Origin: Arion vulgaris
Lineage: Eukaryota > Mollusca > Gastropoda > Stylommatophora > Arionidae
DNA length: 64,000 nucleotides
Direction of reading: 5' to 3'
NCBI GenBank assembly: GCA_020796225.1
Contig: CM036754.1
Span: 12,911,867 to 12,975,866 of the forward strand
Position 1 is the first letter of the stretch, and each line of letters starts with the position of its first letter. The notes beneath the pieces were generated by a model that did not search any database, was not told where the DNA came from, and saw nothing but the letters and a program-made list of their open reading frames with translations. Positions 1 through 10,690 of this stretch are shown here, in pieces. The position numbers were made by a program, and so were the translations under genes.

Positions 1-11
1 TATGTACTTCT

Positions 12-108
12 AGAGGAAAATACACTCGGGAACAGAAAGACGCGGTTCAGATTCGAACCCACGACATTCGAAAAGCAAGTCAACAGCTTAACCTCTTAGC
101 CACAAAGT
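12..108 (-). mobile_element. SINE-D fragment, tRNA-like head
   Basis: On the minus strand this has a tRNA-like head: an A-box-like 'ggctaagaggttaag' and a B-box-like 'gggttcgaatc'. It resembles the head of the complete copy at 22329-22578, including the 'cactcgggaacagaa' segment after the head. Only the head and start of the body are present. It is a pol III-type retroposon relic, not a functional tRNA. Confidence 0.6.
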
Positions 109-412
109 ATGAATTGTATGGGCTTTGTATATGTGCAACATGTGTGATATGAAGCAAGGAAGGTGAACATACGATCCTGTAGTTTACAACGTCAACACTG
201 TTTCTGTCTATTGTTCCTTATCTTATATATTCACCTCTCCGCCCCTGCATTTGTCTGCCCATCAAATTACAAGCTCTTAATTTGATCGAGAAACATTTTT
301 TATCTCAATATATCGTTCGACTTATTTTTTTTATTCATGTAATTATTTTGTGAACTTTCGCTAGAAAAAAATTCTCATCAGCTAAGCTCTAGTCTACGGA
401 CATCTTTCTGAC
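109..412. other. AT-rich spacer, nothing recognised
   Basis: No open frame, repeat unit or known element end was found. Confidence 0.5.
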
Positions 413-612
413 AAATTAAATATTCAGTTATTGCGTCTAGTGTACATCTTATTCAGTTATTGCGTCTAGTGTACATTTTTATTTAGTTATTGCGTCTAGT
501 GTACATCTTATTCAGTTATTGCGTCTAGTGTACATCTTATTCAGTTATTGCGTCTAGTGTACATCTTATTCAGTTATTGCGTCTAGTGTACATCGTATTC
601 AGTTATTGTTCG
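413..612. repeat. 29-bp minisatellite, about 6.5 copies
   Basis: The core 'cagttattgcgtctagtg' recurs every 29 bases (for example at 425 and 454) with few substitutions. The last unit breaks off into AT-rich sequence that runs to about 890 and holds nothing recognisable. Confidence 0.95.
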
Positions 613-892
613 TGGTGGTTTTTTTCTTCGTGTTTTGTTCGACAAATGGAAAATGGTTTTTATTCTCGTGAATAATGATTTAACCTTTAGAAAAAATATT
701 TCAAATTAGATTTGTTTTTTTTTTTCTTTTTCTGTAAATTTTCTTAATTTTTTACCTCTTGTGTTTAATAAATCACATATCATCTGTTTGAATTATGATA
801 CAATTATCCTACATGCAAGTTTTATTGCTATTGATTTGTTCATTTATTAAAACAATTTCTGTTCTTGCCTTCTGTTAGTTCTACTAGTAGGC

Positions 893-1374
893 GCTAGTGT
901 GTTGCCGGGGCGTGCAAGGGGAGAAAAGAATAGTAACACTGTGACTTGCAAGGCATGTCGTAAGAGGCGACTGAGGTAGGGGTCTAGCCCTTTCGCTGTT
1001 ACATACTTTCCTAAAAATGGAGCTAAAAATCGCTACTCTGTGTTTCTAGGTCACAAAAGTGAATTTACGCCTATAGCAGTGACAGTAGCAATTTATAACG
1101 TTTTAACACGTCTTTAGCCCACAGAGGAGAGATAATAACAGACGTGTTAATGCGTCTTTAGCAGCGAATGGAAAAACGTCTATACACGTCTTTAGCAGCT
1201 AAAGGGTTAAGGAAGCTACCCTAGTAAATAAAAAGCGTCGCATACATTGGATCTGCTCGTCTACTTTTAGACGCATAACTTGCACAACGTACAATCGGTA
1301 TTAGGCTCAGATTACATACAAATCACAAAGGGGGTTAACAAGGGTCGTTATGGAAAGTTTGAAGAAGAAGAATA
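893..1374 (+). mobile_element. GAA-tailed retroposon, family A (interrupted by a MITE)
   Basis: Family A runs from 'gtggtgccggggcccgcaag' through 'ggcatgtcgtaagaggcgac' and 'cacaacgtacaatcg' to a GAAGAAGAAGAA tail. Other copies lie at 3508, 6403, 19660, 40375 and 41369. This copy is split at 988-1206 by a TTAA-type MITE. The bases just before it (ctactagtag) recur right after the tail, consistent with a 10-bp target-site duplication. That motif is also the unit of the following minisatellite, so the element probably landed in the first units of that array. Confidence 0.75.
988..1206. mobile_element. TTAA-type MITE, copy 1
   Basis: This is about 219 bp with ends 'ccctttcgctg' and 'cagctaaaggg', matching the copy at 11515-11731 throughout, including 'tagcccacagaggagagata'. 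The right flank is ttaa and the left flank is ctag, so the duplication is imperfect here. TTAA targeting with CCCTTT ends suggests a piggyBac-like origin; that is inference. Confidence 0.7.
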
Positions 1375-2905
1375 AACTACTAGTAGACAACTTGTAATTG
1401 TAGCTACTCGTAGGCAGCTTGTAATTGTAGCTACTCGTAGGCAGCTTGTAATTGTAACTACTCGTAGGCAGCTTGTAATTGTAGCTACTCGTAGGCAGTT
1501 TGTAATTGTAGCTACTCGTAGGCAGCTTGTAACTGTAGCAACTAGTAGACAGCTTGTAATTGTAACTACTCGTAGGCAGCTTGTAATTGTAACTACTTGT
1601 AGGCAGCTTGTAATTGTAACTACTCGTAGGCAGTTTGTAACTGTAGCTACTCGTAGGCAGCTTGTAACTGTAGCAACTAGTAGACAGTTTGTAACTGTAG
1701 CTACTAGTAGGCAGCTTGTAATTGTAACCACTCGTAGGCAGCTTGTAATTGTAACTACTCGTAGGCAGCTTGTAATTGTAACTACTCGTAGGCAGTTTGT
1801 AATTGTAACTACTCGTAGGCAGCTTGTAATTGTAGCTACTCGTAGGCAGCTTGTAATTGTAACTACTCGTAGGCAGCTTGTAATTGTAACTACTCGTAGG
1901 CAGTTTGTAATTGTAACTACTCGTAGGCAGCTTGTAATTGTAACTACTCGTAGGCAGCTTGTAATTGTAGCTACTCGTAGGCAGCTTGTAATTGTAGCAA
2001 CTAGTAGGCAGCTTGTAATTGTAACTACTCGTAGGCAGCTTGTAATTGTAGCTACTCGTAGGCAGCTTGTAATTGTAGCTACTCGTAGGCAGCTTGTAAT
2101 TGTAGCTACTCGTAGGCAGCTTGTAATTGTAGCTACTCGTAGGCAGCTTGTAATTGTAACTACTCGTAGGCAGCTTGTAATTGTAGCTACTCGTAGGCAG
2201 CTTGTAATTGTAACTACTTGTAGGCAGCTTGTAATTGTAGCTACTCGTAGGGGCAGCTTGTAATTGTAGCTACTCGTAGGCAGCTTGTAACTGTAGCTAC
2301 TCGTAGGCAGCTTGTAACTGTAGCAACTAGTAGACAGTTTGTAACTGTAGCTACTAGTAGGCAGCTTGTAATTGTAACTAGAAGTAGGCAGCTTGCAATT
2401 GTAACTACTAGTAGGCAACTTGCAATTGTAGCTACTAGTATACAACTTGTAATTGTAGCATCTAGTAGACAGATTGTAATTGTAGCATCTAGTAGACAGA
2501 TTGTAATTGTAGCTACTCGTAGGCAGCTTGTAACTGTAGCAACTAGTAGACAGTTTGTAACTGTAGCTACTAGTAGGCAGCTTGTAATTGTAACTAGAAG
2601 TAGGCAGCTTGCAATTGTAACTACTAGTAGGCAACTTGCAATTGTAGCTACTAGTATACAACTTGTAATTGTAGCATCTAGTAGACAGATTGTAATTGTA
2701 GCTACTAGTAGGCAGCTTGTAATTGTAGCTACTAGTAGGCAGCTTGTAATTGTAGCTACTAGTAGGCAGTTTGTAATTGTAGCTACTAGTAGGCAGCTTG
2801 TAATTGTAGCTACTAGTAGGCAGCTTGTAATTGTAGCTACTAGTAGGCAGCTTGTAATTGTAGCTACTAGTAGACAGCTCATAATTGTAGCTACTATAGT
2901 AGATT
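1374..2905. repeat. 27-bp minisatellite, about 57 copies
   Basis: The unit is about gtagctactcgtaggcagc followed by ttgtaatt. Early units mostly read 'actcgtag' and late ones 'actagtag', so the array has two homogenised domains. A run of variant units around 2316 recurs at 2532, exactly 216 bp (8 units) later, and a related run occurs near 1666. Because 27 is a multiple of three and the minus strand of the unit lacks stops, long artificial open frames appear (1348-2661 and 2241-2882). They are not genes. Confidence 0.95.
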
Positions 2906-3295
2906 TGTAAAAAAGGGAAAGGAACTATTGTTCACATCTTGAAGTAGACAGGGTAATACGATGTTAATCCTGTATTTGAATTTGACCGTCGACACACGAT
3001 GGGTGATGTTGTTAACATCAGGCCGGCCGCCTTTACTTCCCAGTGCGTTTCCTGCTACCCAATTGAGGCTGGGTCGACATGAGAGTCGTGTACGGTAGGA
3101 CCATATGTTAGTCAAGACTTAAACGGATCGACCACTACATACATGGTCAATGAAAATGGAAAAACAAATCTGTACCTGACATCAAAGTTACGTAAGAACC
3201 GGATGTGAACAACGATCATCATCTTGTAGTGGCATACTAACAACTTAAACTCAGAAAAGTAGATATGCAAGTCAAAACACAGACATCCCCCTTTC
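2906..3295. other. Unclassified stretch
   Basis: It contains 'caggccggccgcctttacttcc' -like GC-richer sequence that could be part of a dispersed element, but I could not match it to another copy in the window. The short minus-strand open frames here have no recognisable motif. Confidence 0.4.
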
Positions 3296-3460
3296 CAGTG
3301 GGGGCTCGTCATTAAGGGTCAGTGGGGCAGGGCCCCACCAAAAATAAGGTGTAACATGTATTTATTTTTGTATATATTAAAATATATCCTAACCGAAACC
3401 ATGATTTTTCGAAAATTTCTGTCTGGCCCCACCAACAAAAATGATCACGAGCCGCCACTG
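3296..3460. mobile_element. hAT-type MITE, copy 1
   Basis: This is 165 bp with terminal inverted repeats CAGTGG(c/g)GGCTCGT and ACGAGCCGCCACTG. It is flanked by a perfect 8-bp duplication, cccctttc (3288-3295 and 3461-3468). Eight-base duplications with CAGTG ends are the hallmark of the hAT superfamily. It has no coding capacity. Sister copies are at 14421 and 56715. Confidence 0.92.
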
Positions 3461-3507
3461 CCCCTTTCGATATTTATATTCAGAACGAGATAGCATCCGT
3501 GGAGTGC

Positions 3508-3757
3508 CGTGACCCGCAAGAGAAGCAAAGAATAGTAACACTGCGACCTACAAGGCATGTCGTAAGAGGCGACTGAGGTAGGGACCTAGGGAAACTACTC
3601 TAGTAAATAGAAAGTGTAGCATAAATCGGATGTGCTGGCCTACTTGTAGTCGCACTACTGGCACAACGCACAATCGCTATTAGGCTCAGATCACATACAA
3701 ATCACACAGAGTGGTTAACAAGTGGTCGATATGGAACGTTCGAAAAAGAACGAGAAA
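3508..3757 (+). mobile_element. Retroposon family A copy
   Basis: It starts near 'ggagtgccgtgacccgcaag' and shows the family landmarks 'ggcatgtcgtaagaggcgac', 'ctctagtaaatag' and 'cacaacgcacaatcg'. It ends in a degraded purine tail (gaaaaagaacgagaaag). No clean target-site duplication was found. Confidence 0.8.
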
Positions 3758-3849
3758 GAGCTACATTGCTAGCAATTGTGATGTGAAAATCACGGACAGA
3801 TTGCATGCGAAAATCTGATTCTACAGACATTTGTATACAAAAACAAAAA

Positions 3850-4915
3850 ATGGATTTGATCAAGTGGACATAGAAAAAATGATAACAAGAATATCCTAGA
3901 AACCAGCAAAAGACAGCAGAATGGATGGATGGAGCAAGACTATGGAATACATTGAAAAATAGAAGACAAAGAAAAATCTAATTAACAGCAGCATCAAATG
4001 AAAGAGATAAAAAGAATCAAATTAGACAAGAATGATCAGAATTAAATAAAATGGTTAAACGAAGTACTAGATTACATAGGAGAAAAAATTCATGCATTTC
4101 ATATCGGAAACACATAAAACACTGCACAAAACTATGATCTGCACATCTCATGCAAGATCTGAACATATTGTGCAAGATCTGCACATCTCATGCAAGATCT
4201 GAACATATTGTGCAAGATCTGCACATCTCATGCAAGATCTGAACATATTGTGCAAGATCTCAACATCTCATGCAAGATCTGCACATATTATGCAAGATCT
4301 GAAACATCTCATGCAAGATCTGAACATCTCATGCAAGGTCTGAACATCTCATTCAAGATCTGAACATCTCATGCAAGATCTGCACAGCTCATGCAAGATC
4401 TGAACATATTATGCAAGATCTCAACATCTCATGCAAGATCTGAACATCTCATGCAAGATCTGAACATCTCATTCAAGATCTGAACATCTCATGCAAGATC
4501 TGCACATCTCATGCAAGATCTGAACATATTGTGCAAGATCTCACCATCTCATGCAAGATCTGCACATATTATGCAAGATCTGAAACATCTCATGCAAGAT
4601 CTAACAGTAAAACAGCAGAAGAATTAAGAGCAACTGCAACAACATCCCTATTAGATACAGTCAAGGTAAACTATTGACCATACAGAAAGAAGAAGAAGAT
4701 TGTCATCATATTATTTAAATATATTATACAGACCCCAACCTAAACACCCCAATGAAATCCATCCAGCCCCAGGGTCTTAATAGTAAACTAAAAAATAACA
4801 GAAATTAAACAAGAGTTTATAAAGTCTATTAGTTCATTGAAGAGCAGTCAAACAAAAGGTATAAACGAAAAAGCAACAGAACTTCTAATTGCAAGCGTCA
4901 ATAGTGACAAAAACT
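3850..4915 (+). pseudogene. LINE remnant: linker and N-terminal reverse transcriptase piece
   Basis: Translation of 4650-4735 gives a linker of the type found before LINE reverse transcriptases. Translation of 4797-4898 (frame starting 'TEIKQEFIKSISSLKS') matches the 'EI..AIKSLKNGKASGIDGIPAELL'-type start of the domain. Stops and the 20-bp minisatellite at 4137-4605 break the copy. The upstream part (3850-4130) is A-rich and probably belongs to the same LINE. Confidence 0.6.
4137..4605. repeat. 20-bp minisatellite, about 23 copies
   Basis: Units are 'tgcaagatctgcacatctca' and 'tgcaagatctgaacatattg'. At the left end the two types alternate, giving a 40-bp higher-order period. Each unit contains an AGATCT palindrome. 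Confidence 0.95.
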
Positions 4916-4984
4916 ATAGAGATTACCGCAAGGGCTCTCTCATGGGTGACTGAGTAACAGGTAACCCATACGATTATCATATCA

Positions 4985-5410
4985 GATTCGATGAATATGC
5001 TTCAAATGATTGAGTCTGGAAGTCTACGAGTGGAATGGGTGGACAGCATTTGGAGATCACATCTCAAGACCATGACTTTGATGTACACACCTGGAAATGC
5101 TAGAGTACAGGGTAACGAACGTGCTGACTTTCTTGCAAACGATGCCCCAATTCAAGCGGGTAGAAGTATGGACAGAGCCCGATGTCATCAATGCGGTACG
5201 CTCTCATTTATGTGACATGGGCGAGTCTCAGACACTGGAACGAGTCCGAGAATTAGGCGTTAAGTTTGGACATGCCAGACATTGTCATCTTCGGGGAGAG
5301 AGAAAAATACTAGTCAACTTCTCATGGGTACTGTAAGTAAATGGACTTTGGGATGGCTACTGCAGCGGAGGACAGAGCACGCATGGGAATGCCCATTGTG
5401 CCATGACGTC
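4985..5410 (+). pseudogene. RNase H-type LINE 3' remnant
   Basis: The 4991-5215 frame contains 'GNARVQGNERADFLAND', the RNase H motif around the last catalytic Asp of non-LTR retrotransposons with an RNase H domain. A second frame continues into the downstream region found in the copies at 25011-25500 and 47090-47570 (MDR.DVINA). Near 5390 a frame reads WECPLCHD, the Cys-rich tail. Frameshifts join these pieces, so the copy is dead or mis-sequenced. Confidence 0.75.
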
Positions 5411-5845
5411 GATCGCATAACATAACATTATAGTGACAGCAAATGTATTGAAGATTTTGTCAAGAAGACTTGATATTTCTTCGCTATACTGACTAGCTGG
5501 ATCTGTGTTAAGAAGATATGACAAAACCATGAATAGTCAACCACACAAAAGCTGAAAGTTATGATGACAAAGAAATGAGATTTCACTCATTTAATTTGTA
5601 TAAAATAAGCCTAGTCTCTGCACATAGGCAAATCTTAGAGTAACATATTTCTTACGCACACTCAGTCTGAGAAGGACCATCCAGACATTCTGAGTTATAA
5701 AACACTTTTAAATATGATCCGGAGTTGCGGTGTAAGTGTTCTGCCGCTGACACATGCAATTGGGGTGGGGGTGGAGGGAGTGAACACGTTTAGGAGCGCC
5801 ATTCGTGCGTAGACGTAAATTCTCTAGCCGTAAGTTTTCCAGCGT
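5411..5845. other. Unannotated stretch
   Basis: No motif-bearing frame, repeat or element end was found. Confidence 0.4.
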
Positions 5846-5849
5846 CATT

Positions 5850-6105
5850 AATACCAGCACTAACAAAAGTTTGTGCACATTCGAGTAATAACTGCACTAA
5901 CAAAAGATTGTGCACATTCGTGTAATAACTGCACTAACAAAAGGTTGTGCACATTCGAGTAATAACTGCACTAACAAAAGATGGTGCACATTCGTGTAAT
6001 AACTGCACTAACAAAAGATTGTGCACATTCGAGTAATAACTGCACTAACAAAAGGTTGTGCACATTCGAGTAATAATTGCACTAACAAAAGATGGTGCAC
6101 ATTCA
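5850..6105. repeat. 37-bp minisatellite, about 7 copies
   Basis: The core 'gtgcacattcgagtaataac' recurs every 37 bases. Variants are 'cgtgtaat' versus 'cgagtaat' and 'agatt' versus 'aggtt' or 'agatgg'. The sequence to 6400 is AT-rich and unassigned. Confidence 0.95.
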
Positions 6106-6402
6106 CTTCATAAATAAATCATGGAATCTTGTATGTCATATTCCTACAGACACCACATATTGATATTTAGCATCATAAATAGAATCCATTCTTGTCATGT
6201 CTGCCAGGCTTGAGTTGACATAATATGTTTTTCTTGTTTCTCTTTCAATTCGTTTCAATAATAGATGTTGTAGTCATACGCTTATGTTTGGATTTTTTGT
6301 CCATTAAATTCTGTGTCAATTATTGATGTCTTGTCCTTATTAATGTGATATACTTTCTCAACACAGACATCCAGTTTGTGTTTCGAATCTTAAGTCAACA
6401 GT

Positions 6403-6870
6403 GTGGTGTTGGGGCCGCAAGGAAAGCAAAGAATAGTACCACTGCAACCTACAAGGCATGTCGTAAGAGGTGATAGATGTAGGACCTAGGTAGCTACCCT
6501 AGTAAATAAAACGCATAGGAGAAATCGGATGTGCTGGTGTATTTGTAGGCGCATAACTGGCACAACGTACAATCGCTCTTAGGCTCAGATCACATTTTTT
6601 CCCGATCCAGAAGCACTTGAGCTTTTCAGCTCTTCGGCTCGGTGTCATGGACATCGTAGCACTTCGGTTCGGTGCCACGTACACCGTAAATCTGGGGAAT
6701 CTGTGGCTTTTTTGCCATCCCGCGGAATTGAACCCGCACACACAGAGGGATAGTCACCCGTAGTCCAACGCGCTACGAACACACTGGGCAGACGGGCGCT
6801 CAGATCACATACAAACCACACAGAGTGATTAAGAAGTGGTCGATATAGAGCGTCCGAAGAAGAAGAATCG
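6403..6870 (+). mobile_element. Retroposon family A, carrying a nested SINE-B
   Basis: Family A landmarks run from 'gtggtgttggggccgcaag' to the tail 'gaagaagaagaat' near 6859. The copy is interrupted at 6595-6797 by a minus-strand SINE-B, so SINE-B is the younger insertion. Confidence 0.85.
6595..6797 (-). mobile_element. SINE-B (tRNA-derived), nested copy
   Basis: On the minus strand this begins with a tRNA-like head (B-box 'gggttcaattccg') and ends with 'gtgcttctggatcggg' plus a short poly-A, seen here as tttttt. It is flanked by a perfect 12-bp duplication gctcagatcaca (6583-6594 and 6798-6809), the signature of LINE-driven retroposition. Confidence 0.93.
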
Positions 6871-7145
6871 TCTCTTCACTTTCAATCTTGCTCTTCATAT
6901 TATTCTTTATATTTTTATTTCTCATCATCTTCTCATTCTTTTTCGCTATTTTCTTCTTGAGAACGTATCCAATCCATCACCATTATCTTTTTTTGTATCT
7001 CTGTCTTTTTATATCTCCCAGACCAGTTAGATCTTGAAGTCTGATTTTGTTTAATCTTATTCTCCCAGGTATACCCACGTATTCTTCTAAGAAATCTTCC
7101 ATCGAATCCTCTACATATACTTTCTATTTTACTGTTTAAATTGAT
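6871..7145. other. T-rich stretch without a recognised feature
   Basis: The sequence is T- and CT-rich. The short open frames here follow from base composition and carry no motif. Confidence 0.4.
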
Positions 7146-7149
7146 ATAA

Positions 7150-7795
7150 AATAGAATAGCTTAGTAAAAAGAAATATTTGATGAAACAAGTCATTGTCAA
7201 TTGAAACCAGAAAGAAAGTTTGTCATTGTTACATAGAGACAATACTGACATATGGATGCGAATCATGGACAATAAGTCTTCTTCTTCTTCTTTGCGTTCG
7301 TTCTTTACTACCAATTGTAATCACTCTTTGTGATATGTTTGATCTTATGCCAAGAACGTGTATACGTTGCACATTGGTTTGGTAGGTCCCTAAACGCATA
7401 GACTTCTACACGTTTAGGGCATGTGCATTTGATTTCAGCCAAGGACAATAAGTAAAATGTTTGTAAAATCTCTTAAGATCACAGAGAAGTTATTTTTGTA
7501 GAAGAATGTTAAGAATCCAATGGACTGTTAAAACGACTAATGCTGATGTGTTGAATGAGGTCAAGACAAAGAGAAAGCTTATCAATATAAGAAAGAGGCA
7601 GTTATCATTTTTTGCTCATGTGATGAGAACGGAAGGTTTAGAATACATTGTGACAACCGGTAAAATCAATAGGAAACGAGACAGAGAAAGACAGAGAGAG
7701 AGAAAACTCTGGACAGTGTGGATTCATGGCACGGAAGAGTGTCAACATTCGATCTGATAGTCAGCGCCAAATTTGTGGAGAGCCATGCTCGCCTA
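7150..7795 (+). pseudogene. LINE C-terminal fragment, split by a retroposon
   Basis: Before the break, the 7194 frame reads 'ETRKKVCHCYIETILTYGCESWTI', the post-polymerase segment of RTE/CR1-like LINEs. After it, the 7506-7757 frame carries 'FFAHVMRTEGLEYIVTTGKI' and then a CVNIRSDSQRQ-like end. Homologous ends occur at 44100-44410, 49070-49740 and 52290-54843. Removing the 166-bp insertion at 7277-7442 and one duplication restores continuity. The 5' boundary is uncertain. Confidence 0.8.
7277..7442 (-). mobile_element. GAA-tailed retroposon, family A2
   Basis: The left end is tcttcttcttc (a GAA tail on the minus strand). The body 'cgtgtatacgttgcacattg' and 'cctaaacgcatagacttct' matches 45165-45402. 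It is flanked by a perfect 10-bp duplication ggacaataag (7267-7276 and 7443-7452) inside a LINE coding frame. This proves insertion of a discrete 166-bp element. No A or B box is evident. Confidence 0.9.
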
Positions 7796-7922
7796 CCCCA
7801 TCCCCCACCCCCATGAGGCCATTACCTTGTAGTGGTGTGGGGGCTTGTGTACCTCAGGGACCCGGAGAGCTATGCCGGCAGGGTTACCTGCCGGGAAGGT
7901 CGAAGGAGAGAGGGCAGACTAA

Positions 7923-9298
7923 ATGTGGTCTCCTGGTCCTCCAGGTTGGGGGCTATGCGATGGGCTAACTACCCATCCATTTAAAAAAACAGTAGTTACA
8001 GAAACCAAAAACAAATTGTTCAAAACTAACTCGAGTCTCGGAAGGACTAGGGCTCCATGCAGGAGACAGATGACGCGCAGCAGCCAAACCCGCAAGGAAG
8101 CTGATGTGCTGACGACCCTTTTTCGGCCGCAGACAACAAAGATAGAAGCACCCAGGTTGATTACACAGAAGAATTCCACCCTTGTAGGGATGTGGAATGT
8201 AAGGACACTGCTAGAGACAGGCAGATGTGCACAAGTGGTGAAGGAGATGCATCGGTACAAGCTTACGTTGCTGGGAATGTGTGAAACAAGGTGGAATGCT
8301 TTTGGGGAAACAAGACTTCAGACGGGAGAAACGCTGCTCCATTCGGGCAAAGAAAATGAAGATGATCCTCGGGAAGCCGGGGTGACCTTGATGCTGACCA
8401 AGGAAGCAAGCAAAAGTCTGATGGAATGGGAACCAGTGTCGGACCGCATTATTAGTGCAAGGTTCGTATCTAAGTTCCAGAAGACCTACATAATTATGTG
8501 TTATGCACCGACGAACGATGCAGAGGAGGGGGAAAAAGACCATTTCTATACACAACTACAAGCAACTGTGGACAAAGTACCAAAGCACGACATGATGATT
8601 CTTATGGGGGGATTTGAATGCCAAGGTGGGCAACGAAAACACTGGCAGGGAAAAAGAGATGGGAGTAAATGGTCTTGGAAGCATGAACGAAAATGGTGAG
8701 ATATTTGCAGACTTCTGTGCCTCCAATGAGCTTGTCATTGGGGGTACACTCTTTCCGCATCGAAGATGCCATAAGGCAACATGGATCTCGCCAGACCATC
8801 GGACGGAAAACCAGATCGACCATGTGGCAATTCGCCAACGATGGAGAGCATCATTACAAGATGTTAGAGTGAAGAGAGGAGCAGACATAGGATCTGATCA
8901 CCATCTGGTAACTGTAAAATTAAAAATGAAACTATCGGCAAAGAAGAAACAACAAAGTACACGAATCAAGTTGGATGTCAAGAAACTCCAATCGCAGGCC
9001 ACAAAGGAAGTCTTCCAGATTGCTCTAAAGAACCGTTTCGAGGCGCTACAGACAACAGAAGAGGAAGGTACAGTGGAGAGTAGGTGGAACACCTTAAAGC
9101 AGGCGACGGTTGGAGCCTGTGAAGAAATACTGGGGAGATCATCATCAATCAGGAAACCCTGGATCACGGACGAAACATGGCAGAGGGTGGAGGAGAGGAA
9201 GAAGCTGAAACAAGAAGTAAACCAGTCACGAACAAGACAGCAAAAACAGGCGGCAGCAACTAGATATAACGAGATGGCTAGAGAGGTAAAAGACAGCT
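7923..9298 (+). pseudogene. LINE endonuclease (APE-like) region
   Basis: This is the Mg-dependent AP-type endonuclease that nicks target DNA for target-primed reverse transcription. Visible motifs are 'GMWNVRTLLETGR' (Asn motif, about 8190), 'LGMCETRW' (catalytic Glu, about 8275), 'YAPTNDAEEGEKDHFY', the 'MGDLNAKVG' block spanning the frame break at 8604-8609 (one G too many in a G run) and 'SDHHLV' (catalytic Asp/His, about 8897). A second frame, 8614-9300, carries the rest, including the linker 'KPWITDETWQ'. Such proteins are often misannotated in molluscs as 'craniofacial development protein 2-like'. Confidence 0.88.
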
Positions 9299-10690
9299 GA
9301 GAAACGACAAAAGAGCATTCATAAATGAGATAGCAGAAGAGGCAGAGACAGCAACCAGCAAAGGTGACCTCAAGGCTCTCTATGAGACAACCAGATTGTT
9401 GAGTGGGAGGAAAAATAATCAGAGCAGGCCAGTGAGAGATAAGACTGGAAAACATTTGACTAAAATTGATGAACAACTGGGGCGCTGGAGAGAGCATTTC
9501 CAGGAAGTGTTAAATAGACCTCCCCACTAAACCCACTAGATTTAGGGCAAGGAGACCCGCTGGACATAAACGTAAGGGAGATCACAAAACAGGAAATCCG
9601 CAATGCCTTGAAAAACTTGAAAAGGGCAAGGCGGCAGGAGTTGATAATATCCCAGCGGAAGCTCTGAGGGAGGGAGGAGAAGAGATGGTAAACCAACTCC
9701 ACATATTGTTCAACTTGGTGTGGGACAGGGAGGAGATACCAGCAGATTGGAAGAAAGGCCTCTTCGTGAAACTGCCAAAGAATGGCAATTTGTCAAATTG
9801 TGACAAGTGGAGAGAGATCATGCTGCTCTCCATTCCCAGCAAAGTCCTCACTAGGGTTATTCTGGACAGGATGAAAGACGCTATAGACCAGAGGCTTAGG
9901 GACGAACAGGCGGGATTCCGGAAAGATAGATCTTGCAATGACCAGATAGCCACCTTGAGAATCATAGTGGAACAAACAATGGAGTGGCAGGCTCCGCTCT
10001 ACGTGTGCTTTGTTGATTTTGAGAAGGCATTTGACAGCATAGATAGGAAATCAATGTGGGGGATCCTAAGAAACTATGGGGTGCCGGAGAAGACTGTCGA
10101 CATCATCAGGCAGCTGTATGAGGGGTTTGCCTGCCAGGTTATTCATGATGGAAGACTGTCAGAGGAGTTCCAGGTCACTACTGGTGTTAGACAGGGATGC
10201 CTGCTGTCCCCCTCCTCTTCTTGGTGCTACTTGATTGGGTCACACGCACAGCCTACGCCAGGTCTGGAAAAGGCATACAGTGGACACTTATGTCAAAGTT
10301 AGAAGACCTGGATTTTGCGGACGATCTCGCCTTGCTTTCGCATAGACTACAAGACATGCAGGAAAAAGTGGATGCTCTGGCACAAACTGCACAACGAGTC
10401 GGCCTTAAAATCAGTCAAGAGAAGACTAAAGTAATGCGTAGCAACAACATACAGCAAGATCCAATACTGATTGAGGGAAGGGACATAGAAGATGTGGATG
10501 AATTTGTCTACCTTGGAAGTAAGATCAGCAGATCAGGAGGTACAGATGAGGACATTAAGGCTAGGATTAGGAAGGCCCGACAGGCCTTTGCGATCCTGCA
10601 CATGGTGTGGAAGTCCGCTGCCATATCCACGAAAACAAAGCTCAGGATTTTCAGCTCAAATGTGAAGTCGGTGTTGCTGTATGGCTCGAA
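9299..10690 (+). pseudogene. LINE reverse transcriptase region
   Basis: Motifs in order: 'GKAAGVDNIPAEAL' near 9620-9665 (read across a break in an A run), 'EQAGFRKDRSCNDQI' near 9905, motif A 'VDFEKAFDSIDR' near 10010 (catalytic Asp), motif B 'GVRQGCLLSP' near 10185 and motif C 'FADDLALL' near 10315 (catalytic Asp pair). FADD replaces the commoner YADD. Frame breaks at about 9290, 9524, 9617 and 10208 are each one base in an A or C run. The polymerase copies the element's RNA at the nicked target. Confidence 0.92.

Noticed and set aside
1348..2882. Open frames of 437 and 213 codons on the minus strand
   Set aside because: They are the 27-bp minisatellite read in a stop-free frame; no non-repetitive protein sequence.
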